Source of the DNA: Himantopus leucocephalus
Taxonomy: Eukaryota; Chordata; Aves; Charadriiformes; Recurvirostridae
Direction: 5' to 3'
NCBI GenBank assembly: GCA_003993805.1
Contig: RSEF01000020.1
Coordinates: 277,553-341,552, forward strand
DNA: 64,000 nucleotides
The notes below the pieces were generated by a model, which worked only from the letters and a program-made list of their open reading frames with translations, was not told the origin of the DNA and searched no databases. Made by a program: the position numbers and the translations under genes. Positions 13,701-48,700 of the stretch are shown here, in pieces; positions within the stretch are counted from its first letter, which is position 1; every line of letters starts with the position of its first letter.

Positions 13701-14664
13701 GCTCGCTCTTGCCCGGCTTTAATAAAGAGGGAAGATGAAAAGACCAGGAGAAGATTTGCTTCCGCAGCGCCTCACTGTCACTCCCAGTTCTGTGCTCTCC
13801 GTCCTTATTTCTCATTCTCCTTTCCAGGAGCTGTCTGTAACCCTTTGATAATAACCTCTTCTCTCCCAAAAGCAGGCAGTGTCCTTTCTTGCCTGCACAG
13901 CCAGAGAAACGTCACACTTTCCCTTTGATGTCAAGATAATGTATAGATGTAACGTCGTGTGTATGTGTGACAAATGCAAACAGCCAGTTCTCTGTCCCAG
14001 ATTTGGTAATTTAGGGAGAAAAAGGAAAAGCTAGGGAAAAAAAAAATAATCTTAAAATGAATTCTCCCCGTCTATCACACGCACACAGAGCTGCCTCTGG
14101 GCAGCCTGCCCTCCCTGGGGGCCTGCGACCCCCAAATGTCCAGGGCCAGGGCTGAACTGGGGACGTACATGTCCCTGCTGGGACCAGGGGCCCTGCGCGT
14201 CCCCCCCACCCCGCCGAGCACTGGGGCCAACCCTGGCAGGTCTCTGTGCCCAGAGGAGATGACACCTCGTGGCCTGGCGAGACTATGGGGCAGCCCTGAA
14301 CTATCCCGGTACAGCGAAACGAGTGGCTCAAACCCCATGGTTTTGCCAAAAGCCGGTTGGAAGACGGGTTTGCATCAACGCCGCATCCACCGGCGGTGTG
14401 GGTGCCAGGGCTGAGCCCGGCTGCCCGGGCACCCCACGTCCGCGTTCGGGCTGCAGCCCCTCTTGAGCTGCTCTCCGGGGGTTGCTCAGGTCCCGGCTCC
14501 AGGCTTACGGCAGAAACCTCCCACTGTTCCCTCTGTACAGCCCCTCTGACCGCGGAGGGGTGTCTCTGGTCCACATGAACTGGGATGTGCCGGGATAGGA
14601 AGGAGGATGAGCCCCTTCCCCGCGCCGCAAGCATGGGAGGCAGCACCCCCTCAGCCCCGGGTCC

Positions 14665-14708
14665 TGCCTCCAACCCCAGCCTCCAACCCCAGCCTCCAGC
14701 CTCCAGGA
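14665..14708. repeat. GCCTCCAACCCCA tandem repeat
   Basis: About three degenerate 13-14 bp units of GCCTCCAACCCCA, lying in the LTR-flanking part of the intron. Confidence 0.7.
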
Positions 14709-14944
14709 AACCTCCCCAGCCTCAGGGACCAAGCCCTGAGCCCTCCAGTCCCGGCACAGCCTTTAACTGGGGTCAGGGTATGGTTTGGGACCAGCACAGG
14801 CAGGAACCGTCCCAGGAGGCAGTAGGGATGCAGCCAGCATCCAAACAAGATGGACGGGCACAAGGAAGTCTGTTCTCAGACACAGGGCTCTTTCCTTGGC
14901 TCTCGGTGTCAGTGCCAGCAGGGACACATTTAATTGCAAAAAAG

Positions 14945-15288
14945 TGTCCTGGTTTGAGNNNNNNNNNNNNNNNNNNNNNNNNNNNNNNNNNNNNNNNNNN
15001 NNNNNNNNNNNNNNNNNNNNNNNNNNNNNNNNNNNNNNNNNNNNNNNNNNNNNNNNNNTGCTGTCCTGGGGATGGCTGAACACCCGCCTGCCCATGGGAA
15101 GTGGTGAATTAATTCCTTGTTTTGCTTTGCTGGCGTGTGCAGCTTTTGCTGTACCTATTAAATTGTCTTTGTCTCAACCCACGAGTTTTCTCACTTTTAC
15201 TCTTCTGATTCTCTGCCCCATCCCACCACGGGGGGAGTGAGCGAGCGGCGGCGTGGCCCTAGTTGCTGGCTGGGGTTAAACCAGGACA
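14945..15288 (+). mobile_element. Endogenous-retrovirus-type LTR, interrupted by an assembly gap
   Basis: The left edge reads TGTCCTGGTTTGAG and the right edge ends GCTGGGGTTAAACCAGGACA, giving the TG...CA termini of an LTR and the imperfect inverted repeat TGTCCTGG/CCAGGACA. The body contains CTATTAAATTGTCTTTGTCT, a plausible polyadenylation-region motif, and the element resembles common avian LTRs. The 100-N gap (14959-15058) lies inside, so I cannot tell a solo LTR from a longer element. No clear target-site duplication and no retroviral gene is visible. Confidence 0.75.
14959..15058. other. Assembly gap (100 N)
   Basis: Exactly 100 N, a conventional size for a gap of unknown length. It sits just inside the left end of the LTR, so repeat collapse is the likely cause. 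Confidence 0.99.
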
Positions 15289-15447
15289 GCATCCTTCTGC
15301 TCTTCCCAGTCCCAACACACCAGCCAAGGGTGCCAGTGCTGGGAACAGGGGAGGGGGCCCTATGGGACCAACCCCAGCCCGCCCCCAGCCCCGCAGTGCT
15401 GCCTCCCTCCCTCCCCACCATGTGGGGCACCACGTCCCCGCTCTCAC

Positions 15448-39297
<23,850 letters not shown>

Positions 39298-40075
39298 GGC
39301 CGCTGGTCACCCTGCTCTGCCACCGCCACCTACAAGGAGAGACAGGAGGTGTCACCCGGGCGCGCGGGGATGGAGGACGCCGGCCGGGCAGCCAGCACCC
39401 CGGGGTGTCCCGGCCGCATGGGCAGGCGTGGGACCTGCCCATTGCTGCCCATCGCTGCCTGCACGCACAGATCCGCTGCCAGGACGTGCCTTTGCTAAGG
39501 GCAGCAGCACAGGAGGTCCGGATTTCATACTCAGCTGAGCCAGAGGAGAAGAGCCAGCGGCGCAGGGAGGGACACCGGTGGCAGGGACCGCCACCGCGGT
39601 CAGGGCACGGGGCTCACGTCCCATCCCTGCACTCACAGCAGGGAGCGGGGCTGGCCATAACCCCCTGCTCCCCCCTGCCCTGGGGCCTTCGGTGCCTTCA
39701 CCAGTGTTTTTGACGAGTGGAAGGGTTTATTCTGGGAGGAAAAACCAGGCTGTGAGTCAGGTTAAAGGCTGCACTGACACAGGAAATTGCAAACACGGAC
39801 AACTCCACGTATTGCATCCGGGACGGCTGGGTTTTTTTTCCCCTCTGGACTTCCCAGCAGCAGCAGCACGCTGGGTTCCCACGGCCGGCGTGGCCGGACC
39901 CTGCGCGGCGGCGGGACAAAACCTGCCTCCAGCTCCAGCTGCCCGTCCCGTGCAAGATGCAAAAACAAAGCCGGGGCCAGGAACAGGGGAAGGGAAGGCA
40001 CTTTCCGTGCTGGGGTGCTCAGTAACGTGGTTTTGCAGCCTTTATGCAAACGCAGCGTGGGGCTGGCGAGGCATC

Positions 40076-40127
40076 TGGAGTATGGCGTCCAGTTGTGGGC
40101 TCCCCGGTTCAAGAAGGACAGGGAACT
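40076..40127 (+). mobile_element. CR1 LINE fragment ending at an assembly gap
   Basis: TGGAGTATGGCGTCCAGTTG and CCGGTTCAAGAAGGACAGGG resemble the CR1 consensus (typically TGTGTCCAGTTCTGGGCTCC...AAGAAGGACA). The copy runs into the N gap. Confidence 0.75.
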
Positions 40128-40227
40128 NNNNNNNNNNNNNNNNNNNNNNNNNNNNNNNNNNNNNNNNNNNNNNNNNNNNNNNNNNNNNNNNNNNNNNNNN
40201 NNNNNNNNNNNNNNNNNNNNNNNNNNN
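40128..40227. other. Assembly gap (100 N)
   Basis: Exactly 100 N, gap of unknown true size, abutting a CR1 copy. Confidence 0.99.
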
Positions 40228-43200
40228 CCTCGCTACCTTCCTAAACAGGATGGGACCCACGCTCTCCGGGGACTCGCAGCCCAGGATTGCATCCAGCTGG
40301 GCTGAGCAGACAGCCCAGAGGCTCCCACAGGGCTCTCTCCTGCCCAGGGCAGGATGTCCCCGTGGGTTGGGACTGCCGCTGGGAGCAGGACCTGCCCGGC
40401 CCTTCCTCCTGCCCCCGGCAGCTCACGGGACAGGAGTCATCTGCTGCTGATGTCATCTTTGCTGGTGGCTCCTAACGCCNACCGGTCTCAGGGCTCCCTG
40501 CTGGTAAAGTGGGCAAATATTCCTTGCTCTCCATCTCCCGGGACTGCTGCAATCCTTTCCACTGCAATCCTCCTACCCCTGCGCGGTGTCAAGGTGGGAT
40601 GTGTCATAACTCTTACATGGGTCATTAATCTCTTTGAGTTAAATTAAAAAAAATGCCATTTCCTGCCCCTTTTCTTCCTGGTTCTCCACCATGTGCAAAG
40701 CCATCTGAATCTATGCCCAACTTTCTGAAGATCAGCAGGCATTGACGGCATTTGGGTACTGGATCCTGTTCCTTGGGAAGTGGAGGATGAAGGCAATGGG
40801 AGGCCTGCTCGTCCCCCAAGACTTCAGGGCTCCAGACACGCGAGGATAATAAGGACTTGATCTGAAGTCTCTGACAACATCTCAGTCCCGGGGACTCTGA
40901 GCTTTGGATCCCACTCAAGCAGCCTGGAGGAAGAGGGCACCAAGAGCTGGAAATGTTTTCCCTGGATGGAAACCTTTACCTGGAGCTGCTGGAGGTGAAG
41001 CAGCGCGAGCTCACCACTGTGTTCCCATCATGCAAAACATGTGAAGGGCAGAAGGTGCCCGCAGCTCCGCGCCAGGAGCTGTGCTCCCTCTCCTGCGGGG
41101 TGGCCATTCCCCCGAGCCCTCCTCAGCCCGCTGGCACCCCCAGGCCTCCCTGTGGGCACGACTTTGCCGAGGGGGATGGAGCCGAGGAGCACACAGGGAG
41201 CGTCTCGCTAATCCCAGCTGGCAGCCAGCTCCCCGAGCTGCACAAAGGGCCTTTTCATGCCCTGCATAAACAAGCGAGAGGCATGAAAGGTTGTTATCGC
41301 AGAGCATCAGCACCAGCAGCAGCTCAGGCGGGGATTCCCAAAATAACCTCCTCCCAAAAACACGTAGACACGCACCCCCCATTTTTCCGTGCTGCTGGGC
41401 TTTCTGGAGTAAAGGTGTTGGGTGCACCCAGCTCCTCGGCTGAACCGTGGAGCCCAAGAGCTGGCTCACAGGCTTGACCCCTGGGCCACCAGTGCCTCCT
41501 GCCAGGAAAGGCAGAGCTCCGGAACACCAGCACACACGTGTGCGTGCACGCGTGGGCACGGTCACTGTGTGTTGGAAGTATGGAAGAACACAACCACACT
41601 TCCAACTTCTGCTGCGTCCTCCTCATCTTTGTAAGTCTGATGAAGAATACTTTGCGATGATTATCAATAACTGGGGGTGTGCTTCCCTCACACGGGTATT
41701 GCAGGGGCTGATTAACAGTTTGCTCTGTGCTTGGAAGGCGGAGCTCCAAGAGCTCCAAGGTGCTCTTCCTTGGAGGACGTTTCTTCTTCATAGTTGCTCC
41801 TATGAAGCTGGACCCCCAGCTGCACCCCTATCTCACCTACCTTCTCCAAGGAACAGCAGGTTTCCATGTAGAAATACACCCACGGGTCACTACTGGAGGA
41901 TGTGCTGATCCTCTTGGCTTTCTGTCCCATAAAGCCAGGCCAGAGTCGCTGCAGAGTTAAATGGTAAGGGGAAAACTTGCTGGAATGAAAGAGCTTGGAG
42001 GCTCTCAAGGAGATCAGGCAAGAGCCTGGTGACCGAACCTAACACTGAACCGTGAAACATCTGCAAACCATTGCAATTTATGCCATCCTCATATATTTGT
42101 ATGGGCATTTGTGCTTTCTTATGTTGTTGTTTCAAGTTGATTCTGCCGGACAATGGGAACCTGGCCAGGAGATCCTCACTTGGACTCCAAAAATGACCTG
42201 ACTCCTGAGAGAGGGTTTCCCATGGAGCTGCTGGCCAGCAGCGAGCCGGGCTTGCAGGCTCCTCCGGTCACATCGCCCTTGCAGGAGGCTTAAAGGTTTC
42301 CCTTGTGCACCGCTGGGCAAGAAAGATGTCCAGTGTCCAACGGGCAAACGGAGGGGCAGTTCCACCCAGCTGCGTGATGGCTGGTTTTGGTGGTTAAAAC
42401 AACAACTTCCCTGGAAATGTATTCGATTTATCTGAAAAAATAACTGAACAAGTGTAATCTCCTTTAAATTTCTTTAAATTCTTTACATCTGTTAAGCTTC
42501 TGAAAACCTTGTAAAATTTACCCTTCCTCAATGTTTTCCGGGGGGGAGGGGGTGGAAAAAGTTTTACTGTCCCCTCCCCGCCACTCCGTCTGCAATGTGT
42601 GGCCGGAGCAGACGTCTCCATCGCTCCCGTCACTGCAGCAGGAATCTGACGGGGATGCAGGAAAGCTCATTTGTCAGTTATTGAATAACCAGAAGAGGGT
42701 CCAGCACGTGGTGGGGTCATCAACAGCTCACGGGTGATTATTTTTGCAAATTAAAGTCTTTTCCTCAGTTCGGTGGGGAGGGCTGTGCGGCCAGCTGTGG
42801 GCATAAATTGCATTTTCTGTGTCTTCGGGACTGGTGAAGAGTTTCCAGTTTTAGCTCGGCGGTAACTGGAAGACAGTTCAGGCCAGGCTGTTTGCACCAG
42901 TGCGAGAAGGGGAGCGAAGGATTCACTGGAGGAATTTCTTCTTCACGCTCGTCTTCTGGCTCCTCGGCTTCCCGGGGGGAACGCTCCCCGCGGTGGGTAC
43001 AGGGGAGCTATACCAGGGATGGCAGCGCTCATAACTCTGCCAGTGCGGTCACCCACTCACTTATTTGACCCAAATTCCCTTAAAAGTGAACTTAACATTT
43101 AAACTTCCTAGATTTTCTTTTAGAGTATGACAGAACCCGACCCATTGAGCAGAAATCGTTGTTTTTCCTTCGAATGACCTGAAAGATGAAAATGGACAGT

Positions 43201-43575
43201 AACAGTCCTCAAGACGCTGCACAGAGCGACAACTGCGATTATTTTTTTGCAACAATACGGTGCAACTTTTCTCCTGTACAAGTTCCCTACAAACTCGGCT
43301 CGGCACGACAGGCGAATGACGTCACTTGCAGCGCCGCCACCCCGGTAAAGCGCCTATTCAGCATCGTCCCTTCCCCGCGACGCACAGTGGTGGAGGGCCA
43401 GAGGTGAAAACCATGCCTGCAAGGGGAATCCGGACAGCCGGCTTGAAATGTCTTTTATTTGGAAATGAATGCCCTCCCTCAAGCTTGGCTCCCATCCGGT
43501 GGGTTGGGTGGGTGGTTGGTTTTTTTTTTCCCCCAAGAGGTTCCTGCTATTTACCCAACTTTCCAGCTGGGCTTC

Positions 43576-43698
43576 TCCGAGGCACAAAGAGGCAGGACCT
43601 GCCTGAGTTTGTACAGTGAGTCAACAGCTCGGCGGGGGATTAGAGCCCACAATCCTGCTGGCATCGCTGCCTTGGCTCCAACCACTGGACCATGCAGC
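43576..43698 (+). repeat. MIR-like ancient SINE
   Basis: GGGGGATTAGAGCCCACAAT and the following CTTGGCTCCAACCACTGGACCATGC resemble the MIR-family 3' half (GGGATTCGAACCC...CTCCAGAGCCC...CCACTGTGC), preceded by GAGGCACAAAGAGG. Orientation inferred from that order. Confidence 0.5.
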
Positions 43699-44161
43699 CC
43701 CATTTTGTTCCTGGTACTCTCTTGCCGGTATGTGGTTTGTCAGGAAAAAAAAAAAGCCTCAGTGTGGCTAATAAAGGAGGCACTTTATAAAGCAGTAGGA
43801 AAAAGCCCGCCCGGTTCCAGCGCTCGGTCCCAGTCCCCTGGTGGTGTAGGGGTCAGGGTCCCCGTGTGAGTGGGAACGGCGGGTTTCCCGCAGGCTGGTG
43901 GAGAGGAAGCTGAGGAGCAGCACCCGGAGGCACAGAGCCCTGGCACCCACTGCTGCCAGGCAGGCGACCGTGTGCTGACACCGTCAGGAGCCGCCCCGGG
44001 CCAGCCCTGGCTCGCAGAGGACAAGCAGAGGCAGCCAGGTCAGACCTTCCCTGCTGGGAAGAGTCCCCAAGCCTCCCCCTCGCCGCTGGGGACCTGCCCT
44101 TCCCGGGGTGCCGCGCAGAGCTGCACCCTTCTAACTTCAGAGGACCAATACGGGAACTGAA

Positions 44162-44208
44162 GTCCCTGGAGGTGTTCAAGGCCAGGTTGGACGGGGCTTG
44201 GAGCAACC
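44162..44208 (+). mobile_element. CR1 LINE short fragment
   Basis: CCCTGGAGGTGTTCAAGGCC and AGGTTGGACGGGGCTTGGAG are near-identical to the CR1 3' region, and to the copy at 55.7-56.1 kb. Confidence 0.85.
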
Positions 44209-44366
44209 ATTGCAGCCATCCAGTGCATCCCTGCACCCAGGGCATCCATGCTGTGGGTGGACATGCATGTGGTGGAGCAACTGCCCCTGCTTTTCACCTG
44301 TGTCTCCTGGAGGGGGCTGCTTGCCCTGAGACATGCAAAATACGCACGTCAGATCACTTGAGGAAT

Positions 44367-44527
44367 CATGGAATCATAGAACTGTTGAGGTTGGAAGGGA
44401 CCTTTAGGATCATCGAGTCCAACCATTATCCTAACCTGACAAAACCCACTTCTAAACCATGTCCCCAAGTACCACCTCTACCCTTTTTTTAAACACCTCC
44501 AGGGATGGCGAATCCACCACCTCCCTG
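44367..44527 (-). mobile_element. CR1 LINE 3' end
   Basis: GGAATCATGGAATCATAGAA then GGTTGGAAGGGACCTTTAGG and ATCATCGAGTCCAACC are the reverse complement of the CR1 3' terminus (ATTCTATGATTCT tail), so the element is inserted on the minus strand. Confidence 0.9.
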
Positions 44528-44695
44528 GGGAGGATGTGGAGATCTCCTGGGACTCACGGGTATCCCACACAAACACTGCACGCAGTGTTGTGGGGCTGTG
44601 GGCAGCCCTGGATGCTCCGGGAAGGGTCAGCCACCTCTTGGGATCTGCCAAACCTGCCGCCATGTCCCACCCAGGCAAAGCTCCTTCCTCCAGGC

Positions 44696-44760
44696 CGGGA
44701 ACCTCGGGAGCCTCGGGAACCCTGGGAGCCTTGGGAGCCTTGGGAACCTCGGGAACCTCG
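44696..44760. repeat. 9-bp tandem repeat, GGGAACCTC type
   Basis: About seven degenerate units alternating CCTCGGGAG, CCTCGGGAA, CCTTGGGAG just upstream of the CpG island. Confidence 0.85.
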
Positions 44761-44936
44761 CTCCGGGGTGGCGGTTCCCCACGGGGAGGTGGCAGGAGGC
44801 GGCTCGGCCGGGACGGCGGGGCGGGCGGCTGAATGGGGGGAGCGCAGAGACTGAGCTCCTGGCTGCCTTTGCGGGTCCCCTCCCCGTGGGGGGTGCCACG
44901 CGTGGAAACAGCCCCGTGTCCCGTCCCCCCCCCCCC

Positions 44937-44985
44937 GGGACGAACCAGAACCGACCCACCNGGGACGAACCAGAACCGACCCACC
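44937..44985. repeat. 24-bp direct duplication around a single N
   Basis: GGGACGAACCAGAACCGACC plus CACC is repeated exactly on each side of the N at 44961. Confidence 0.9.
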
Positions 44986-45700
44986 GCTCCCCGTCCCCCC
45001 ACCCCACCCCGGGCGGCCGCAGCGAGCGGGGTGCGCGGAGCCCCCGCAGCCCCCGGCGCGGCCCGTGGGCGGTTCCCACGCGGGGCGGGGCGGCGGCGCT
45101 GCGGAGGGGGGAGCGGCCACGGCCCCGCCCCGCCCCGCGTTGCGCTCCCCGCCCGCACGGCGGGCAGGCAGGAGGCAGGCAGGAGGCAGGCAGGCGGCAG
45201 GCAGGGCGGGCAGCGGCCGCTGCGGCGTGGGGCCGCGCCCGGGAGGCGGCGGTGGAACGGAGCGGAACGGGCTGAGCCCGAGGTGAGCGGCCGGGAGATG
45301 GGGTGGGGGGGTTGGGGGGGGGTCGGGCAGCGGCGGCAGCCCCAGGTGCGCTGCCTGCAAGGGAGGAGGCAGGCAGAGCTGCAGGCAGCCGCTGGGAAAG
45401 GCTTTCCAAGCCGGCCCTCCCCTCCTGGGCAGCGCAGGGAGGGAGGGAGGGAGGCAGCGCATCCCGCATCCCGTGCCGCCTCCCCGCCCGCCGGGATGCT
45501 GAGCTCGGGGCGCGGCTCCCCACGGGGGTCCAGGCGGGAACGGGGGGGGGAGGGGGGACGGGGACGTGGGGAGGGCACCCCGCGTTTCCCACCCGCGAAG
45601 GAGCGAAGGGGAGTGGGATGGGGGCCTTGCAGCGGGATGAGGCGGCCCCGGGGATCCGTGAGCCCGGGCTGCCGTAATAGCCTGCGAGTGCCGGGCTGTG
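44980..45700 (+). promoter_or_regulatory. CpG island / candidate promoter with plus-strand first-exon donors
   Basis: Very high CpG density with GC boxes GGGGCGGGGCGG (near 45082) and CCCCGCCCCGCCCCG (near 45123), no TATA box. On the plus strand, consensus donors follow: GAG|GTGAGC after 45282 and CAG|GTGCGC after 45345. On the minus strand no GTRAG donor is visible. A purine-rich AGGCAGG repeat runs about 45162-45210. The simplest reading is a CpG promoter for a rightward transcript with a non-coding first exon, possibly bidirectional with EPB41L1. The gene is not identified; no matching coding exon appears before 64000. Confidence 0.5.
45162..45210. repeat. (AGGCAGGC)n low-complexity repeat
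   Basis: Repeated GGCAGGCAGGA units in the CpG island, between the GC boxes and the candidate donor. Confidence 0.8.
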
Positions 45701-48700
45701 ATTGCAGGGAGACGATTTACATTAGAGGGAGAAATGTGGAGAGAGCCAGGAACAACTTGGAATGGGTCCTCGCATATTTCTGTGGTTATTTTTGGAGTAT
45801 CGTCATATGGCAGGAGGTGGGCTCTGGAGGTATCCTTGAGCTCAGCATTTTCTCCATAGGCTGGTTACCCGGGAGATTGTACTAGAGGACCTGCGTGGCC
45901 CTTTTCTCTCTCAGTGGTTTCGGTATAAAACACTATTTCTCTCGCCGGTTCTGCGGCGGTATTGTTTTCCTCCGGCCGACCCTCGGCACGTTACAGTGGG
46001 GACCCTCCTGTGGCCAAACAATGGTCTGGGTGTGCGTGGTTGAGTATTCGCAGCGTGTTGCAGGGGCAGGCGATGGAAAAGCTGGGTTTGATTCGGCTGT
46101 AGATGGTGTGTGAGGTGACTCCTGATCAGCCCCCTCTCCGCTGCCGTGGATGAGGTGTGGCTTCTCCAGCATCCCCAGAGAGACCAGCCCATGCATCAGT
46201 CTCCTTCCCGCACTTCCCTGTCACTTTCCCTCCACCTTTCTCATGCGAGATTTGTCCAAAGGGATTTTTGCTTCCAAACAGCTCGAGATAGGGCAAGCAC
46301 GTTGTTACCGAGGTCTGCTCCTTGGGGCTGCCTTGCAGATCTCTGCGTCCTTTGCGACCCTCTGGAGGACTCATCATGTGCCACATCCCTTTGACCATGG
46401 ATCAAAGCTGGAGAGATATTCCGGTGGCCTCCGGTTGCCTGCCCTTGTTGCCATCAAGCATGTTTGGAGCTGAGGGAAGGCTGGGTTCGGGCGATGATTC
46501 TTGCAAGCAGGGAATTACTGTTTAATCATATTTTTTTTTTAGAGTCTGGTTTGGTAGGCACGGAGCCTGTCTGTGGAGGCCTCCCCAGGGTGCTCAGAGC
46601 CGGGGTGTCCCCGGGGTGCTCAGGGCCGTGCTCTCGATGAGGACTCCGCTCTCTGCCGAGCGCGGAGACGCAGGGCATGTTCTGGAAGCGGTGCCAGACC
46701 CAGGCTCTTGTAATATATGGCAGGTCCACAGCCACCCTCGATCTCCCAAAGCGTTCCCTCCTTACGCAGGGGGAACCTCCGTGTTTGGTGTCAAAGGACC
46801 GCGATGAAGCCGTCCTTTGGGGGGTGCGAGCCGCCTCCCCGCCTGCAGCCCCTGCTGGGAGGAGCAGAGTTTTCACCTCTCTCCTCTCTGCGCCGTCCTT
46901 GTGCCGTGTTGATTGCTTCAGCCTCACCTTCTGACAGTAACGCGGTCGTTAAACCAGACACCACCGTGAACCGCAGAGCCCCGGGTTGGGCCGTAGGGGT
47001 ACGGGGTGGCTTGGCGGGCGCGATGCAGCTCTGGGGGAGCCGCAGAGCCCGTGTTTGTGCTGACGGTGGCCTGGCTTTGCCTGCAGGTGATGTGTTCTGC
47101 CCCTGCTGTTTTAGGTGCTTGTCGATGTTGTAGCTAGAACCGTCCAGAATTTTTATTTGTACCAATTCTGGAGAAATCAGCATTATCCAAAACTCTCGAG
47201 GGAGATGTTTTGTTTTGGAGGAAGCTTCTGAAAAAGGCTTTTGAAGTTCAGTGTTGTATTTCTGGTCAAAAAGCATGAGTGGAGAAGAGAGCCTGCGTTC
47301 CCGGCGTGCGGAGGGTGAAGGTTTTGGTACCTTTCCTGTCCAGTGCAGGCAAGGAGCTCGCTGGGCCCCCTCTCCTGGGCTGCTGCCATGGTTGCCACCA
47401 CCACCGCAACCTTCCAGGGTATGTGTCTTCTGGCACGTGGTTTATGGGCAGCCGGGAGGGGTGGCTGGGTCAGCCGAAGAAGTCACTGCGGTGTAGAATG
47501 GGGAAAATCTTAAAAATCAATTTTCTTCCCCCAGGCAGTTGAGCTCCCTGTGAAGCTCTGGGTGATGACCTTGGTGCTGGTGAGGAGCTGGATCCCCCGT
47601 TGATTAACAGAATAACCTTTCACGCTTTCTGCTGGCAGCCCCGAGCCCTCGTCCCGTGTATAACTCCAGCGTCACTCTGCGTCGCCTGCGCTCCTCCTTG
47701 CTCTAGCTCCTCTGATGACTTCTGCCTTACTAGAGGAGGTTTTCAGAGACAGACAGACAGACCAGCCCGGTGCCTGATTCATTTTGTCACACCCCCCCCC
47801 CAAAAAAAAATATCTTTCCCATAGCTAATTAGGATTTCTAAATTAGGAAGTCACAGAGAATGGCCTGTCGGTTAAAGGGCTTGGCTGTTCCCAGGCTCGC
47901 TCCAGGTTTCCTGCCCGGTCTTGCAGACATCACTTGAGTGTCCTTTGCCTTAATTTTATTTGGCTGTGGACCGGGGATATTGCCCTGCCGCCTTGGGGAC
48001 AGCGCTACGGCGCCTGAGTGACAGCTGGGATAGCGATGGGGAAGCAAGCGCGTGCGAGGAGATGGGCTGAGTACGGGCTTAAGCTTTGCGGCAGATCAGC
48101 GTGGGCGTCCGTAAGGCCTGTGTTTAGCTATATAGTAGACTTTCATGCGGTGCCTGTCAGTTGGAGGTCTGAGCCGAGTCTGAAGCTCTGTTTTAAGCAT
48201 AGATGCGANCTTGGAGGTCTGAGCTGAGTCTGAAGCTCTGTTTTAAGCATAGATGCAAAAGAAGAAACGGGAAACGGCGGAGGTTCCTGAGTCCCCGGTT
48301 GCTGGAAGCTCCTGGGCAGGAAGACTTGTGCAGCTGCAAATACGCGGCTCTCGTATGGCATCTGAAAATGTGCTTGCACTGGGGCTGTGACAGTGATGGC
48401 TGCGTGGCTTATTGTTCTCATTAGAGCAGTCGGGTGGCTCTGAGTCAGCAGGTTTGGATTTGTCACAGCCGGGGCAATTGCGCCGGGGAGACCGGCGAGG
48501 TTCTGTGGTGCTGCGTGGAAGGGCTGGCCCTGGCTGTCTCCTTCTGCCTGGGGACCTTGGGGGCTTTGAGCCTGGACTCGCGCTCGCTGTCGGCTCGGGC
48601 TGTCACTTAAGCCTGGAAGGAGTTGTATGTATTTGCTGGAGGACAGTCTCACTTGGGAGCTCCTTTCCAGCACCTGCCCTGGGCCATTTGGGTCTATAAA

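Larger units (their letters stand above)
1..14944. other. Probable EPB41L1 intron, left part; no confirmed gene
   Basis: No reading frame here matches a family I know on either strand. The C-terminal domain of 4.1N (motifs TKTVKGG, SETRIEKR, QALALAIKEAK, LQHPDM) was looked for on the minus strand and not seen. The open frames are GC-driven, overlap each other on both strands and have no domain pattern. Individual items are listed separately: candidate exon 6327-6473, MIR-like SINE near 10154, and small tandem repeats. GC-rich, CpG-containing patches occur around 11.4-11.8 kb and 12.9-13.3 kb. Confidence 0.6.
39330..44979 (-). other. EPB41L1 upstream / 5' intron region
   Basis: Sequence upstream of the first coding exon. 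A non-coding first exon must lie further 5' but I could not place it. Recognised content: CR1 pieces at 40076-40127, 44162-44208 and 44367-44527, a 100-N gap at 40128, a SINE-like element at 43576-43698 and a 9-bp tandem repeat at 44696-44760. An AT-rich island lies at 42.40-42.55 kb. No coding exon seen. Confidence 0.7.

Noticed and set aside
44478..45885. Frames of 300-366 codons on both strands through the CpG island
   Set aside because: They overlap on both strands, cross an N and a tandem artefact, include CR1 sequence, and are Pro/Arg/Gly-rich as expected from GC-rich non-coding DNA.
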